DNA of 64,000 nucleotides, from assembly GCA_964019425.1 (NCBI GenBank), contig OZ025841.1, positions 558,001 to 622,000 on the forward strand, given 5' to 3'. Both the position numbers and the translations under genes were made by a program. This document shows positions 36,577-48,340 of the stretch, in pieces (the stretch's first letter is position 1; every line of letters starts with the position of its first letter). Source of the DNA: Flectonema sp. DT1601 (Eukaryota; Euglenozoa; Diplonemea; Diplonemida; Diplonemidae). Below the pieces are notes generated by a model that was not told the origin of the DNA, searched no databases, and saw nothing but the letters and a program-made list of their open reading frames with translations.

Positions 36577-39222
36577 AGATGCCTCAATAACCACTGTCTC
36601 GGCAGGGCCGCACGCAGCGGAAAGCTCTGCAGGTAGCTCTCCAGGTCCTTCAGCATTGCAGCTAGTTTCGGCTGATTCTCTGTGGCAAAGAACGTATGGT
36701 GGTGTTGTCCGTCATTTGTCGGGTCATCGCATTGCGGGATGTCCGGGAAGAATTGCTGCACTATGATCCTCGCGCCATTACATCTCGAGAGAAGGTGATG
36801 TGCGTCTGTGTCGGTGTGATTACAGAATCGACAGTCAGTAAGACCCAAGGCAGGGAGCTTTACCAGTTCGTGATGACCCGTTCTCACTCGGGCTATAATA
36901 ATCTCGTCACTTCTTAAAAGGTCCTGATGGAACTTCTGTACCCTACCAGACGATGTTGCCAAGTTGTGGACGTGTCGCGTATCTCGGGAGCGAAGCCATG
37001 CTTTTCTGACTTGGTTCACAATTGAACATTGAGCCATTCGGTAGTCAAAGGGAACCTCCGTGAGCGGTATCTCAGATGACGCAGCTTTGGAAGCCAGGCT
37101 ATCAGCTAACTCATTTCCAATAACACCACAATGAGAAGGTACAAACTGCATCGTAAACGGGCGATTCAGGGTGGAAATCTGGCTGAGAATCTCGTGGTTG
37201 GTGCGCGAATGCTGGCAGAGGTACCCCTTGGCCAAGCTACTCAGCGATGACTGGCTGTCGGATATGATGTGTATCCTGCCGTTCGGTAGTTGTGGCGAAT
37301 TATCGCGGACGATATCCAGAGCCGAGATCAAAGCCCTCTGTTCTGCGTTGTAAATCATCAGAGAGGGGTTATAGCGCTGTAGCTTCGTGTAACATTTATT
37401 TCGGAAAACCAAGACCGCAGCATTCCCACAGTGGTAACACCCATCTTTGTCCTCAAAGTAAGAAGCATCTGTATAAACACGTGCAATCGCAGGTGGCAAG
37501 GATTCGATTGATGCAAGGGCATAATTTAGGTTGTGCTCTGTGTCTGGTGACTTACGAAAGTCCCTTGAAGGCAGAACCGTGACGTTTGGAGGAGGTTCCC
37601 AAGGAGCCTGATGGTGAGGCAGGTAGAATCTGGACTTGACACTGGGCGTCGGGAAGCATTTCGAGAAGTGGGTTGCTGAGGATTCCCAACGTCCTTCCTC
37701 CCCCTCTCCATTGAAAAGACTCCAGGTCGGAGCATTCTCTGCGTATCGTTGGTAACGTTCGTAGATGAGAGCCATGGATTTAGCCAGGTGTTGTTTGAAT
37801 GGTAGGATGTCGGATTCTACTGAAACAGCTTGGACCGAAGCTGATGAAGAGCAACCAGTTAGCTTAAGCATGAGCTTCCTGTGTATGGTTTCTACGCGTT
37901 TCCATGAGTCTCGGCGGAGATAGGGTGCATATGCTGCAAGTCCGTGGTAAGCTCTCGCTAGTACAAGGCCGTTAACAAGTTGCCTTAGCACTTCAGTTTT
38001 AATTTCGAAAGATGAGATCATCTTCAAGAGACCAATTCCCCGTTTCATAGTGCTAGTCACCTTATTCAGCTGGGGTTCGAATGTCAGTCTATCGTCAATC
38101 AGCACACCCAGGTAGCGAGCATGTTCAACACGGCGAATAGGTATTGCTGTAAAAATGTCAAGCTTCTTCTTGCCAACCCTGCTGCGAAAATCGGTTCGAG
38201 TTGATACGTCTCTCCCATTCACTGTCAAGGGAAAGACGGGACCACTTTCCAAATTTAACTGAGCGCCAGGACCTTCGTCTAATTTGTCCAACAAGAGCGA
38301 CGGTTGGGAGAAGGATTCTAGTCTTTTCGTTGATGGTAGGTACAGCCTAGGGAATCTGCAGAGACCCTTGCCGGAGTCAAATCGAGTGCCGATCGCCAGG
38401 AATTCGGTCTTGGCCTGCGACAAACTCATGTTCGAGTCAGAGAGCCAGCTTTCTACCTGTCCAATCGCTTCATTGGCCTTGGTTTCAAGGTCTCCAATCT
38501 TATTGCTGCTCACAAATACTGAGAGGTCATCAGCGTAGAGCAGTTTAATGTCTGCTTTCGTGACAGACTGCGGGAGTGTGTCGACGTACAGCCTGAAAAG
38601 GAGAGGTCCCAGAATACTACCCTGCGGTACCCCCTTATTACAACCAATATCCTTCGAGTATGTTTTTCCATAAAGAAGCCGCGCTGAACGGTTCGAAAGG
38701 AAGTCCACTAACCATCGTACATATGGTTTGGGCAACAGCGGGATAAGTCTTTCTACTAATATACGATGGCTTACGTTGTCGAAAGCTCCGGAGATATCAA
38801 AGAAGAGTAATACGCCACATTTTTCGAAGTCTTGTCTGGTTTCCGACGCAGCGTTAGCCAAGATCGCAATATTTTCATCCGTAGTTCTGCCAGGAACAAA
38901 GCCTGACTGATTGGGGTCTAAGCTCCCCTCCAATAGGTGTTCCAATCGGCGAAGGATAAGAGCTTCAATGAATTTTGCAACAATAGAAGTCATTGAAATA
39001 GGGCGGTACGAAGAAGGTTCTGAGGGGTCTTTTCCATTGCCTTTGAGAAAAGGAATGACGTTTGCCTTTTTGAAACACTCGGGGAGGATACCTCGTCTTA
39101 GAGACCAGTTGGCTATACGAAGGAGTACCAAAATCATTTGCGGTCCCAGATGTAGAAGCATGTTATTCGAGATGGAGTCCGGTCCTGCACTGTTTGTTCT
39201 CTTGAGGGAACTGAACACAATC
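36577..39222 (-). CDS. LINE J protein: reverse transcriptase, RNase H, CCHC
   Basis: This is an RT and RNase H polyprotein of the I/Jockey group, about 880 residues visible. It opens in the RT fingers (LKRTNSAGPDSIS), then has motif A FFDISGAFDNV, motif B GVPQGSILGPLLF and motif C YADD. RNase H follows with D in RVYTDASYF, E in NAEQRAL, D in ISDSQSS and the HCGVIGNELADSLA stretch. A CCHC-like knuckle (CRFCNHTDTDAHHLLSRC) closes the visible part. The endonuclease part is absent, so the copy is 5'-truncated. The frame is otherwise open. C interrupts it after QWLLRH. Confidence 0.9.
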
Positions 39223-40281
39223 AAGAGAGAGGCAGAGAAAAAAAAAAAAAAAAAAAAAAAGAAACGAACAGAATTAAGAGAGAGGCAGAGAAAAAAAAAA
39301 AAAAAAAAAAAAAGAAATAATAAAAACAAGATCAGCTCAGCTTGATCGTTAAACTTTTTTTTTTTAATTTATTTATTTTTTTTTTTTTTTATTTAAACTG
39401 ATTGTATTTATATCTGGTTATTTTTCTCAACGATCGGCTATGCCGATCGACCTTTAAAATAATTGTCTTCTTCTTCTCGACGACCAGATCCAATTGATCG
39501 ACCTTTTCTTTTTTTTTCCTTTATTCCTTCCATCCCTCCCGCTCCCCTTATTTTAATAAAAACAAGATCAGCTCAGCTTGATCGTTATTTATTTATTTAT
39601 TTATATTTTTTTTTTTTTTTGTTGGTCCTAGTCAAGACCTTAAACTGACTAATCGGTCTTAACTTTAACTAAGTGAATGAACCCTTTCCGTTTTCCTTTT
39701 CCCTTTATTACTCTCTATCTGGTCTGTTATGTCATAAATCTCATTTAATTTTATCATTCATTTTAATTTTCACTGTTTCCCATCTACATTTTATTTTCAA
39801 ATAGTTCCGGTCTGTCTCTGATGATAAATAAAACTGATCATGTTAACTCAATATTTTTTTTTATTATGTGCAAGAGATACCAACACGCAAGAGATACCAA
39901 CGCACATACGAGATACCAGCACTTCCGAGATACCGACACACAAGAGATACCAAGACACTTAAGATACCAGCAAGGACAGTGAGAGGTAGAATGAACTCTC
40001 CTCCTTGTGTCCGATCCTGATTATTTTTTGTTGAATTGGTAGTGTTACCTCATTTTGCTACTCTCGTATCTGTGTTGTGTTAACTCATGTAAGTGATCTT
40101 AACTCCTGTTAAATAAAAAAAAAAATTTCAAAAAAAAAGAAATTAAAAAAGAAGAATTTTCAAATGAAGTTATATCAACCCCTGCCACCCATTATGATCA
40201 ATTCCGCTTGTTTTTTTTTTTTTTTTTTTTCTTCCTTCTTTTCTTCAAATATAAAAAAAAATTAAAAAATATAAAAGATGA

Positions 40282-43200
40282 AACAATGTTATCATTGTTT
40301 TTTTTATCGATCGACTATGTCGATTACTTCCAGTTTTCCGTCCTGGTCAAGACGCTAAACTGATTGTTTTTTTTTTTTTTTTTAAAAAATTAATAAAAAG
40401 AATATAAAAAAAAAAAAAAAAAAGAATAAACAATGTTATCATTGTTTTTTTATCGATCGACTATGTCGATCACTTTCTATTTTCCGTCCTGGTCAAGACG
40501 CTAAACTGATTGTTTTTTTTTCAAAATTAATAAAAAAGAATATAAAAAAAAAAAAAAAAAAGAATAAACAATGTTATCATTGTTTTTTTATCGATCGACT
40601 ATGTCGATCACTTTCTATTTTCCGTCCTGGTCAAGACGCTAAACTGATTGTTTTTTTTTCAAAATTAATAAAAAAGAATATAAAAAAAAAAAAAAAAAAA
40701 AAGAATAAACAATGTTATCATTGTTTTTTTTTTATCGTTCGACTTTGTCGACTAATTTCTATTTTCCGTTTCTTTTCTTTAAAGAATAAATAAAAAGAAT
40801 TTAAAATAAAAAAAAAAAAAATAAACAATGTTATCATTGTTTTTTTATCGATCGACTATGTCGATCACTTTCTATTTTCCGTCCTGGTCAAGACGCTAAA
40901 CTGATTGTTTTTTTTTTCAAAATTAATAAAAAAGAATATAAAAAAATACAAAAAAAAGAATAAACAATGTTATCATTGTTTTTTTTTATCGTTCGACTTT
41001 GTCGACTAATTTCTATTTTCCGTTTTTTTTTTCTTTAAAAAATAAATAAAAAGAATTTAAAATAAAAAAAAAGAATAAACAATGTTATCATTGTTTTTTT
41101 ATCGATCGACTATGTCGACTACTTTCTATTTTCCGTCCTGGTCAAGACGCTAAACTGATTGTTTTTTTTTTTTCAAAATTAATAAAAAAGAATATAAAAA
41201 AATACAAAAAAAAGAATAAACAATGTTATCATTGTTTTTTTTTATCGTTCGACTTTGTCGACTAATTTCTATTTTCCGTTTTTTTTTTCTTTAAAAAATA
41301 AATAAAAAGAATTTAAAATAAAAAAAAAGAATAAACAATGTTATCATTGTTTTTTTATCGATCGACTATGTCGATCACTTTCTATTTTCCGTCCTGGTCA
41401 AGACGCTAAACTGATTGTTTTTTTTTCAAAATTATTAAAAAAGAATATAAAAAAAAAAAAAAAAAAAGGAAAAACAATGTTATCATTGTTTTTTTTTATC
41501 GTTCGACTTTGTCGACTAATTTCTATTTTCCGTTTCTTTTCTTTAAAGAATAAAGAAAAAGAATTTAAAATAAAAAAAAGAATAAACAATGTTATCATTG
41601 TTTTTTTTTATCGATCGACTATGTCGATCACTTTCTATTTTCCGTCCTGGTCAAGACGCTAAACTGATTGTTTTTTTTTTCAAAATTAATAAAAAAAGAA
41701 TATAAAAAAATACAAAAAAAAGAATAAACAATGTTATCATTGTTTTTTTTATCGTTCGACTTTGTCGACTAATTTCTATTTTCCGTTTTTTTTTCTTTAA
41801 AAAATAAATAAAAAGAATTTAAAATAAAAAAAAAAAAAAGAATAAACAATGTTATCATTGTTTTTTTATCGATCGACTATGTCGATCACTTTCTATTTTC
41901 CGTCCTGGTCAAGACGCTAAACTGATTGTTTTTTTTTTCAAAATTAATAAAAAAAGAATATAAAAAAATACAAAAAAAAGAATAAACAATGTTATCATTG
42001 TTTTTTTTATCGTTCGACTTTGTCGACTAATTTCTATTTTCCGTTTTTTTTTCTTTAAAAAATAAATAAAAAGAATTTAAAATAAAAAAAAAAAAAAGAA
42101 TAAACAATGTTATCATTGTTTTTTTATCGATCGACTATGTCGATCACTTTCTATTTTCCGTCCTGGTCAAGACGCTAAACTGATTGTTTTTTTTTCAAAA
42201 TTAATAAAAAAGAATATAAAAAAAAAAAAAAAAAAAAAGGAAAAACAATGTTATCATTGTTTTTTTTTATCGTTCGACTTTGTCGACTAATTTCTATTTT
42301 CCGTTTTTTTTTTCTTTAAAAAATAAATAAAAAGAATTTAAAATAAAAAAAAAGAATAAACAATGTTATCATTGTTTTTTTATCGATCGACTATGTCGAT
42401 CACTTTCTATTTTCCGTCCTGGTCAAGACGCTAAACTGATTGTTTTTTTTTCAAAATTAATAAAAAAGAATATAAAAAAAAAAAAAAAAAAAGGAAAAAC
42501 AATGTTATCATTGTTTTTTTTTATCGTTCGACTTTGTCGACTAATTTCTATTTTCCGTTTCTTTTCTTTAAAGAATAAATAAAAAGAATTTAAAATAAAA
42601 AAAAAGAATAAACAATGTTATCATTGTTTTTTTTATCGTTCGACTTTGTCGACTAATTTCTATTTTCCGTTTTTTTTCTTTAAAAAATAAATAAAAAGAA
42701 TTTAAAATAAAAAAAAAGAATAAACAATGTTATCATTGTTTTTTTATCGATCGACTATGTCGATCACTTTCTATTTTCCGTCCTGGTCAAGACGCTAAAC
42801 TGATTGTTTTTTTTTTTTCAAAATTAATAAAAAAGAATATTAAAAAAAATACAAAAAAAAAAAGAATAAACAATGTTATCATTGTTTTTTTTTTTTATCG
42901 TTCGACTTTGTCGACTAATTTCTATTTTCCGTTTTTTTTCTTTAAAAAATAAATAAAAAGAATTTAAAAAAAAAAAAAAAAAAAGAATAAACAATGTTAT
43001 CATTGTTTTTTTTATCGATCGACTATGTCGATTACTTTCTATTTTCCGTCCTGGTCAAGACGCTAAACTGATTGTTTTTTTTTCAAAATTAATAAAAAAG
43101 AATATAAAAAAATACAAAAAAAGAATAAACAATGTTATCATTGTTTTTTTTATCGATCGACTATGTCGATTACTTTCTATTTTCCGTCCTGGTCAAGACG

Positions 43201-44070
43201 CTAAACTGATTGTTTTTTTTTCAAAATTAATAAAAAAGAATATAAAAAAATACAAAAAAAAAGAATAAACAATGTTATCATTGTTTTTTTTTATCGTTCG
43301 ACTTTGTCGACTAATTTCTATTTTCCGTTTTTTTTTCTTTAAAAAATAAATAAAAAGAATTTAAAATAAAAAAAAAAAAAAGAATAAACAATGTTATCAT
43401 TGTTTTTTTATCGATCGACTATGTCGATTACTTTCTATTTTCCGTCCTGGTCAAGACGCTAAACTGATTGTTTTTTTTTTCAAAATTAATAAAAAAGAAT
43501 ATAAAAAAAATAAAAAAAAAAAAGAATAAACAGTGTTATCATTGTTTTTTTTTATCGTTCGATTTTGTTGACTAATTTCTATTTTCCATTTTTTTTCTTT
43601 TTAAAAAAATAAATAAAAAGAATTAAAATAAAAAAAAAAAAAAAAGAACAAACAATGTTATCATTGTTTTTTTTATCGATCGACTATGTCGATTACTTTC
43701 TATTTTCCGTCCTGGTCAGGACGCTAAACTGATTGTTTTTTCTTTAAAAATAAATAAAAGGAATAAAAAAAAAAAAAAAGGAATAAACAATGTTATCATT
43801 GTTTTTTTTTATCGATCGACTATGACGATTACTTACTATTTTCCGTCCTGGTCAAGACGCTAAACTGATTGTTTTTTCTTTAAAATAATTAAAAAGATTT
43901 AAAAAAAAAAAAAAAAAAAAAAAATGAATAAACAATGTTATCATAGTTTTTTTTTCTATCGATCAACTATGTCGATTAATTTCTATTTTCCGTCCTGATC
44001 GAGACGCTAAACTGATTGTTTCCTTTTTTTAAATAATAAATAAGAAAAAAAAAAAAAAAAAAAAAAAAAA
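40282..44070 (+). repeat. Hairpin tandem array of LINE F (about 3.8 kb)
   Basis: A/B pairs of about 250 bp dominate. A block of about 250 bp is repeated almost unchanged at about 41715-41960 and 41965-42210. The last units before the tail are A-A, as in all other copies, so unit order near the tail is fixed while the middle expands and contracts. Confidence 0.85.
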
Positions 44071-44190
44071 GAGCATCTCCCTGCTATCCCTCATATCCCC
44101 ACAATAATATTATACCTTTTCATTTTCTCTTTCCTTTTCTGGTCTTTTTTTTTTCTTTTTTTTTCCTTTTTCATACAACGTTTTTTATTT

Positions 44191-44221
<31 letters not shown>

Positions 44222-44250
44222 ATGTTTGATTATTTCCTCTTCATTTTTTT

Positions 44251-44282
<32 letters not shown>

Positions 44283-44475
44283 TCCTCTGCCTCTCTCTTA
44301 ATTCTGTTCGTTTCTTTGAAACGAAAATTCATTTGAATATTATTCCTTGGTCAGCAACCATCATTGTCGCCCTTTGGGCCTGTTAAAAAAAATAAAAATA
44401 AAAAGAAAGTTTACATCGGGAATAGGGCAGGAGCCAAAAGCTCCCAGTCCGTTACTTCCCACTTTATCGAAATTC
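44071..44475 (+). promoter_or_regulatory. 3'-terminal structured tail of LINE F
   Basis: The tail carries the same three stem-loops and ends at GAAATTC with no poly(A). It is followed at once by H's A-rich tail sequence, so the last A's cannot be assigned to one element or the other. Confidence 0.75.
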
Positions 44476-44546
44476 AAAAGAAAAGAAAAAAAAAAATGAA
44501 GAGGAAATAATCAAACATGAAAAAAAAAAAAAAAAAAATATATATA

Positions 44547-44992
44547 CTGTAAAGGGAAATATTCTCGCGGGGAAATATTCTTGCGGGGAAATATTCCCGC
44601 GGGGAAATATTCTTGTGGATTTGGAGATTTTTTTTTAAACTCGCGGGTTTTTCCCACAAGAATATTTCCCTGCCACAGTGGATTTTTGCAAAAGTCAGTC
44701 AGTTGATAAAGAATCTAAGAAATATTTGTGCTTCTATCGAGTGTCAGGTGGAACAAAGCATCATTTACCAAATGAACACAATAAAAAACTACCATACTGC
44801 ACAATAAAAATAATTTTTGCTGAAACTTTCCTTCGTAGCACACATATTTTCTTCACAAAAAGGAACAAAAAAAATGGCTGGAAAAAAAGTATACTTGCAG
44901 GGAAATATTCCCGCGGGGAAATATTCTCGCGGATTTAGAAAAAATAATAAAAACTCGCGGGTTTTTCCCTACAAGAATATTTCCCTCTACAG
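44547..44992. mobile_element. MITE 1, TA-flanked, in the tail of LINE H
   Basis: This 446-bp element is flanked by TA on both sides and interrupts the TATATA stretch of H's tail. The termini are CTGTAAAGGGAAATATTC and the inverted complement CTGTAGAGGGAAATATTC, 17 of 18 matching. Inside each end the motif GGGAAATATTC plus YYGCGG repeats in tandem. It has no convincing coding sequence. TA duplication suggests a Tc1/mariner-type or other TA-targeting transposase, but the family is not certain. Confidence 0.75.
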
Positions 44993-45259
44993 TATATAAA
45001 TAAAAAACGTTGTATGAAAAAGGAAAAAAAAGAAAAAAAAAAAGACCAGAAAAGGAAAGAGAAAATGAAAAGGTATAATATTATTGTGGGGATATGAGGG
45101 ATAGCAGGGAGATGCTCTTTTTTTTTTTTTTTCTTTTTTTTCTTATTTATTATTTAAAAAAAGGAAACAATCAGTTTAGCGTCTCGATCAGGACGGAAAA
45201 TAGAAATTAATCGACATAGTTGATCGATAGAAAAAAAAACAATGATAACATTGTTTATT

Positions 45260-45292
<33 letters not shown>

Positions 45293-45699
45293 TTTTTAAT
45301 TATTTTAAAGAAAAAACAATCAGTTTAGCGTCTTGACCAGGACGGAAAATAGTAAGTAATCGACATAGTCGATCGATAAAAAAAAAACAATGATAACATT
45401 GTTTATTCCTTTTTTTTTTTTTTTTTATTCTTTTTATTTATTTTTAAAGAAAAACAATCAGTTTAGCGTCCTGACCAGGACGGAAAATAGAAAGTAATCG
45501 ACATAGTCGATCGATAAAAAAACAATGATAACATTGTTTATTCTTTTTTTTTTTTTTTATTTTAATTCTTTTTATTTATTTTTAAAAAGAAAAAAAATGG
45601 AAAATAGAAATTAGTCAACAAAGTCGAACGATAAAAAAAACAATGATAACATTGTTTATTCTTTTTTTTTTTTATTTTTTTTATATTCTTTTTTATTAA

Positions 45700-47436
45700 C
45701 CCATTAAGGACGGGGGGTCCACTACAGTGGTTATTTTGAAATTTTATTTTCGCTAAGGGGAAAACCCGGCTAACGCTACCCAGGGGGGGTGTAATCGAGG
45801 CCGTTTCGCGACGAATCTTGGGTGGGATGGCGTGGTTCGCTGTGTTTTTATTCATGAAATTCAAAACTAATAATCGAAATTTTACCACCTAACAAGAAGT
45901 TTCGTGTGCCTGTTGAAATTAATACAAGTTCGGCGTCCAATGAAGGTCTGATGATGATGGATTCTGTATCGGAGTCGTCATCTGACAGCAACACAGCAAA
46001 GGTATCAAAGTGTGGGGGCAAGACCAAGAGAATCCGCAGGGAAAAACGGAAAGGACCTACCCAGAGTGTGAGCGACTTTAATGAAATGAGCGAATTGAAG
46101 GCATCCAACTCATTTTCACTGATCATGTGCTTAAAATGATATTTCGACACACTCTTACCTACCCGATTGACAAAGAGACGTCCATGAAGTCACTAGAAGT
46201 TGGTGAACTGAAATGCTTTCTCCGTAATTTCCACACTGCTAACAAACACATTCCTGCTTCTTATGTTCATAGTCTTGTTAAACCCCATAATAATAAAGGG
46301 CATTGGGTGACGTTTGACAATTTTAATTCGTCATACGCATTTCTTGTTTTGATGTTAGCGAAAGGGTTCCACTGTGTTGGAACAGCCTGACGGAACAGAA
46401 AGGGAGTTCTGTTGATGTTACAAAACCGAAGGCTACCCCTGGACCGGACGACTAAGCAAATCGGAAGTGAAAGAAAGACCGAAGAATCTTACTGCTTCTT
46501 ACCTTCAGTCAAGCACCTTATCCACCATATAAAGTGGAGAGACTCAAAGGATGTGCATCTTTTCAGTACTCTTCCCTTACGTGAGCACCGTGTCGATGTA
46601 TATCGCTGGATTGGGAAGAGAAATAAAAAAGAAAAGGTGCCGATCAAACTACCGTGCAAGTAGACAGGTACACCAAGACGATGGGAGGTGTTAACCTGAT
46701 GGATAGCGTGAAGGCAAGGGCGAACAGAAACCTTCAAACTAAACGATGGCATCTAAAGGTTTTCGACTACTTGCTGAAAGTTTCGATGTTCAACACGTTT
46801 ACCCTTCAAAGGAAATGCGGTAAGGATACTGGTACCTACATACGGTATGTAGATGAGCTCGCTATGCAACTCGTCAGTGACGGGACGTCGAGAGACAAGA
46901 CAACCAATACTACATCTACTATTGACCCGGGTTCGCACTTTTCACACATGTTCAGCACCACTGAGCACTATCCATCAATATTTGGCACTGCTAAACAATG
47001 TAAGTATCACAATACTCGAGTGAGGACTACTTATGGATGCCAGGGGTGTAAGGTTTTTATGTGTCCTGCACCCTGTTTTGGCAAATACCACTTAAATCTT
47101 ACAAAGGGGAGAACATTTGCGTCCCATACCACTACCTCTGTGTCGGGAGGTGCTATCCGGGAAGAATGTACTAAGGGGAAGACCCCTGCACTCACAACAA
47201 CATCAAAATTGAAGAGGCGCAAGGAGTCATAAGAACTGAGCTTATTTTTGTCTTTGGTGGTGTTTTCGTTTGTTCTGTTCACCCTTTAGGTGGTGAATGT
47301 GTGTGTATTTTTAACGGGCAGGCAATGGCGGTTCACTTTGTCACATCACCTTTCCGAGCCCCCCCACCCCTTTTCCCCGTTAGCTCTTTTTTCAAAAAAA
47401 GTCAAAAACCCGGGTTTTACCCCCGTCCGTAATGGG
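45700..47436 (+). mobile_element. piggyBac-type DNA transposon, copy 1 (internally deleted)
   Basis: This 1,737-bp element starts CCCATTAAGGACGGGG and ends with the inverted CCCCCGTCCGTAATGGG. It is flanked by TTAA at 45696-45699 and 47437-47440, the fixed target of piggyBac transposases. It lies in an array unit of LINE H. Its coding region lacks the first part of the catalytic core, so it is non-autonomous. Confidence 0.9.
45906..47232 (+). pseudogene. Broken piggyBac transposase, copy 1
   Basis: The pieces lie in order in different frames. An acidic N-terminal part (MDSVSESSSDSNTAKVS) leads to FRHTLTYPIDKE. The second catalytic-Asp region (VTFDNFNSSYAFLVLMLAKG) and the third (KWRDSKDVHLFSTL) follow. 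The C-terminal part from 46654 has YTKTMGGVNLMDSV and the cysteine-rich domain (CKYHNTRVRTTYGCQGCKVFMC...CFGKYH). The region that should hold the first catalytic Asp is missing, so the protein cannot be an active transposase. At least two frame changes separate the parts. Confidence 0.85.
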
Positions 47437-48021
47437 TTAATTTTGAAAAAAAAACAATCAGTTTAGCGTCTTGACCAGGACGGAAAATAGAAAGTAATCG
47501 ACATAGTCGATCGATAAAAAAAACAATGATAACATTGTTTATTCTTTTTTTTTTTATTTTAAATTCTTTTTATTTATTTTTTAAAGAAAAAAAACGGAAA
47601 ATAGAAATTAGTCGACAAAGTCGAACGATAAAAAAAAACAATGATAACATTGTTTATTCTTTTTTTTGTATTTTTTTATATTCTTTTTTATTAATTTTGA
47701 AAAAAAAAACAATCAGTTTAGCGTCTTGACCAGGACGGAAAATAGAAAGTAATCGACATAGTCGATCGATAAAAAAAACAATGATAACATTGTTTATTCT
47801 TTTTTTTTTTTTTTTTTTTTAAATTCTTTTTATTTATTTTTTAAAGAAAAAAAAACGGAAAATAGAAATTAGTCAACAAAGTCGAACGATAAAAAAAAAA
47901 CAATGATAACATTGTTTATTCTTTTTTTTTATTTTTTTTTTTAATATTTTTTTTTATTTTGAAAAAAAAACAATCAGTTTAGCGTCTTGACCAGGACGGA
48001 AAATAGAAAGTGATCGACATA

Positions 48022-48323
48022 CTGCAACTGGAAATATTACTGCACGGAAAAAACCGCACTAATTTCCAAATCTGCAAAAAACCGCACTAATTTTTCCACG
48101 CAGTAATATTTCCACCGCACTAATATTTCTGCTCAGAAGTGATTTTTTCTCCAGCTGCATTATTCTGCTGGTGCCTTACACAGCAAAAAAGCAACCAAAA
48201 TTTTTTCTACCACCAAGTGGAAAAAACCGCACTAATCTTTTCTCAAAAAAACCGCACTAATTTTTCCGCGCAGTAATATTTCACCGCAGTAATTATTCAG
48301 CGCAGTAATATTTCCAGTTGCAG
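48022..48323. mobile_element. MITE 2, TA-flanked, at the end of the H array
   Basis: This 302-bp element has perfect 22-bp terminal inverted repeats beginning CTGCAACTGGAAATATT and is flanked by TA on both sides. Internal short repeats of CCGCACTAATTT and CGCAGTAATATTTC echo the termini. No coding sequence is present. Left of it is the H array; right of it is element T, not array, so the flanks are not two halves of one sequence. Confidence 0.8.
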
Positions 48324-48340
48324 TATTGAGATTTGTGGTT

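Larger units (their letters stand above)
229..39222 (-). mobile_element. LINE J, I/Jockey-group, 5'-truncated, split by element C
   Basis: J is a non-LTR retrotransposon on the minus strand. Its RT and RNase H part occupies 39222-36577. The probable C-terminal part occupies 515-229. Everything between 516 and 36576 is copy C of the hairpin-array LINE with its own nested insertions. The 5' side is truncated: the protein enters at the start of the RT domain and no apurinic endonuclease is present. At 39223 J abuts tail sequence of copy H, so J itself inserted into H. J is unrelated to the hairpin-array family, because it has RNase H and no restriction-like endonuclease. Confidence 0.75.
39319..44475 (+). 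mobile_element. Hairpin-array LINE, copy F (UTR, array and tail only)
   Basis: F is 5'-truncated inside the 3' UTR, starting at AATAAAAACAAG just before the GATCAGCTCAGC inverted repeat, and ends at GAAATTC. It has one GATCGGC unit, the AGATACC minisatellite (about 39865-39975), a 3.8-kb array and a 405-bp tail. Its UTR is very close to E and BD. It lies antisense in the A-rich part of H's tail. Confidence 0.85.
39223..48019 (-). mobile_element. Hairpin-array LINE, copy H (host of J and F)
   Basis: H survives as a tail piece (about 39223-39318), then the rest of the tail from 44476 and an array to 48019, all on the minus strand. F fills 39319-44475. The tail continues correctly across F (GAAACGAACAGAATTAAG before it, TGAAGAGGAAATAATC after it). 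A block AGAGAGAGGCAGAG plus A-run occurs twice beside J, possibly a trace of J's insertion. H also carries MITE 1, piggyBac copy 1 and, at its right end, MITE 2. Confidence 0.8.
45129..48019 (-). repeat. Hairpin array of LINE H, split by piggyBac 1
   Basis: Array units of H lie at 45129-45699 and 47437-48019. They are the usual tail-proximal A-A units, then A-B pairs. The array ends abruptly at MITE 2, in the middle of the CGACATAGTCG hairpin, and no H sequence appears beyond it. Confidence 0.8.

Noticed and set aside
17040-44475. Telomeric or subtelomeric array
   Set aside because: No telomere repeat is present. The arrays always belong to a LINE copy between its UTR and tail, and host genes follow on the right.
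45696-47440. The two piggyBac copies as one insertion duplicated with the LINE array
   Set aside because: The TTAA sites lie at different positions of the array unit, so two insertions are needed.
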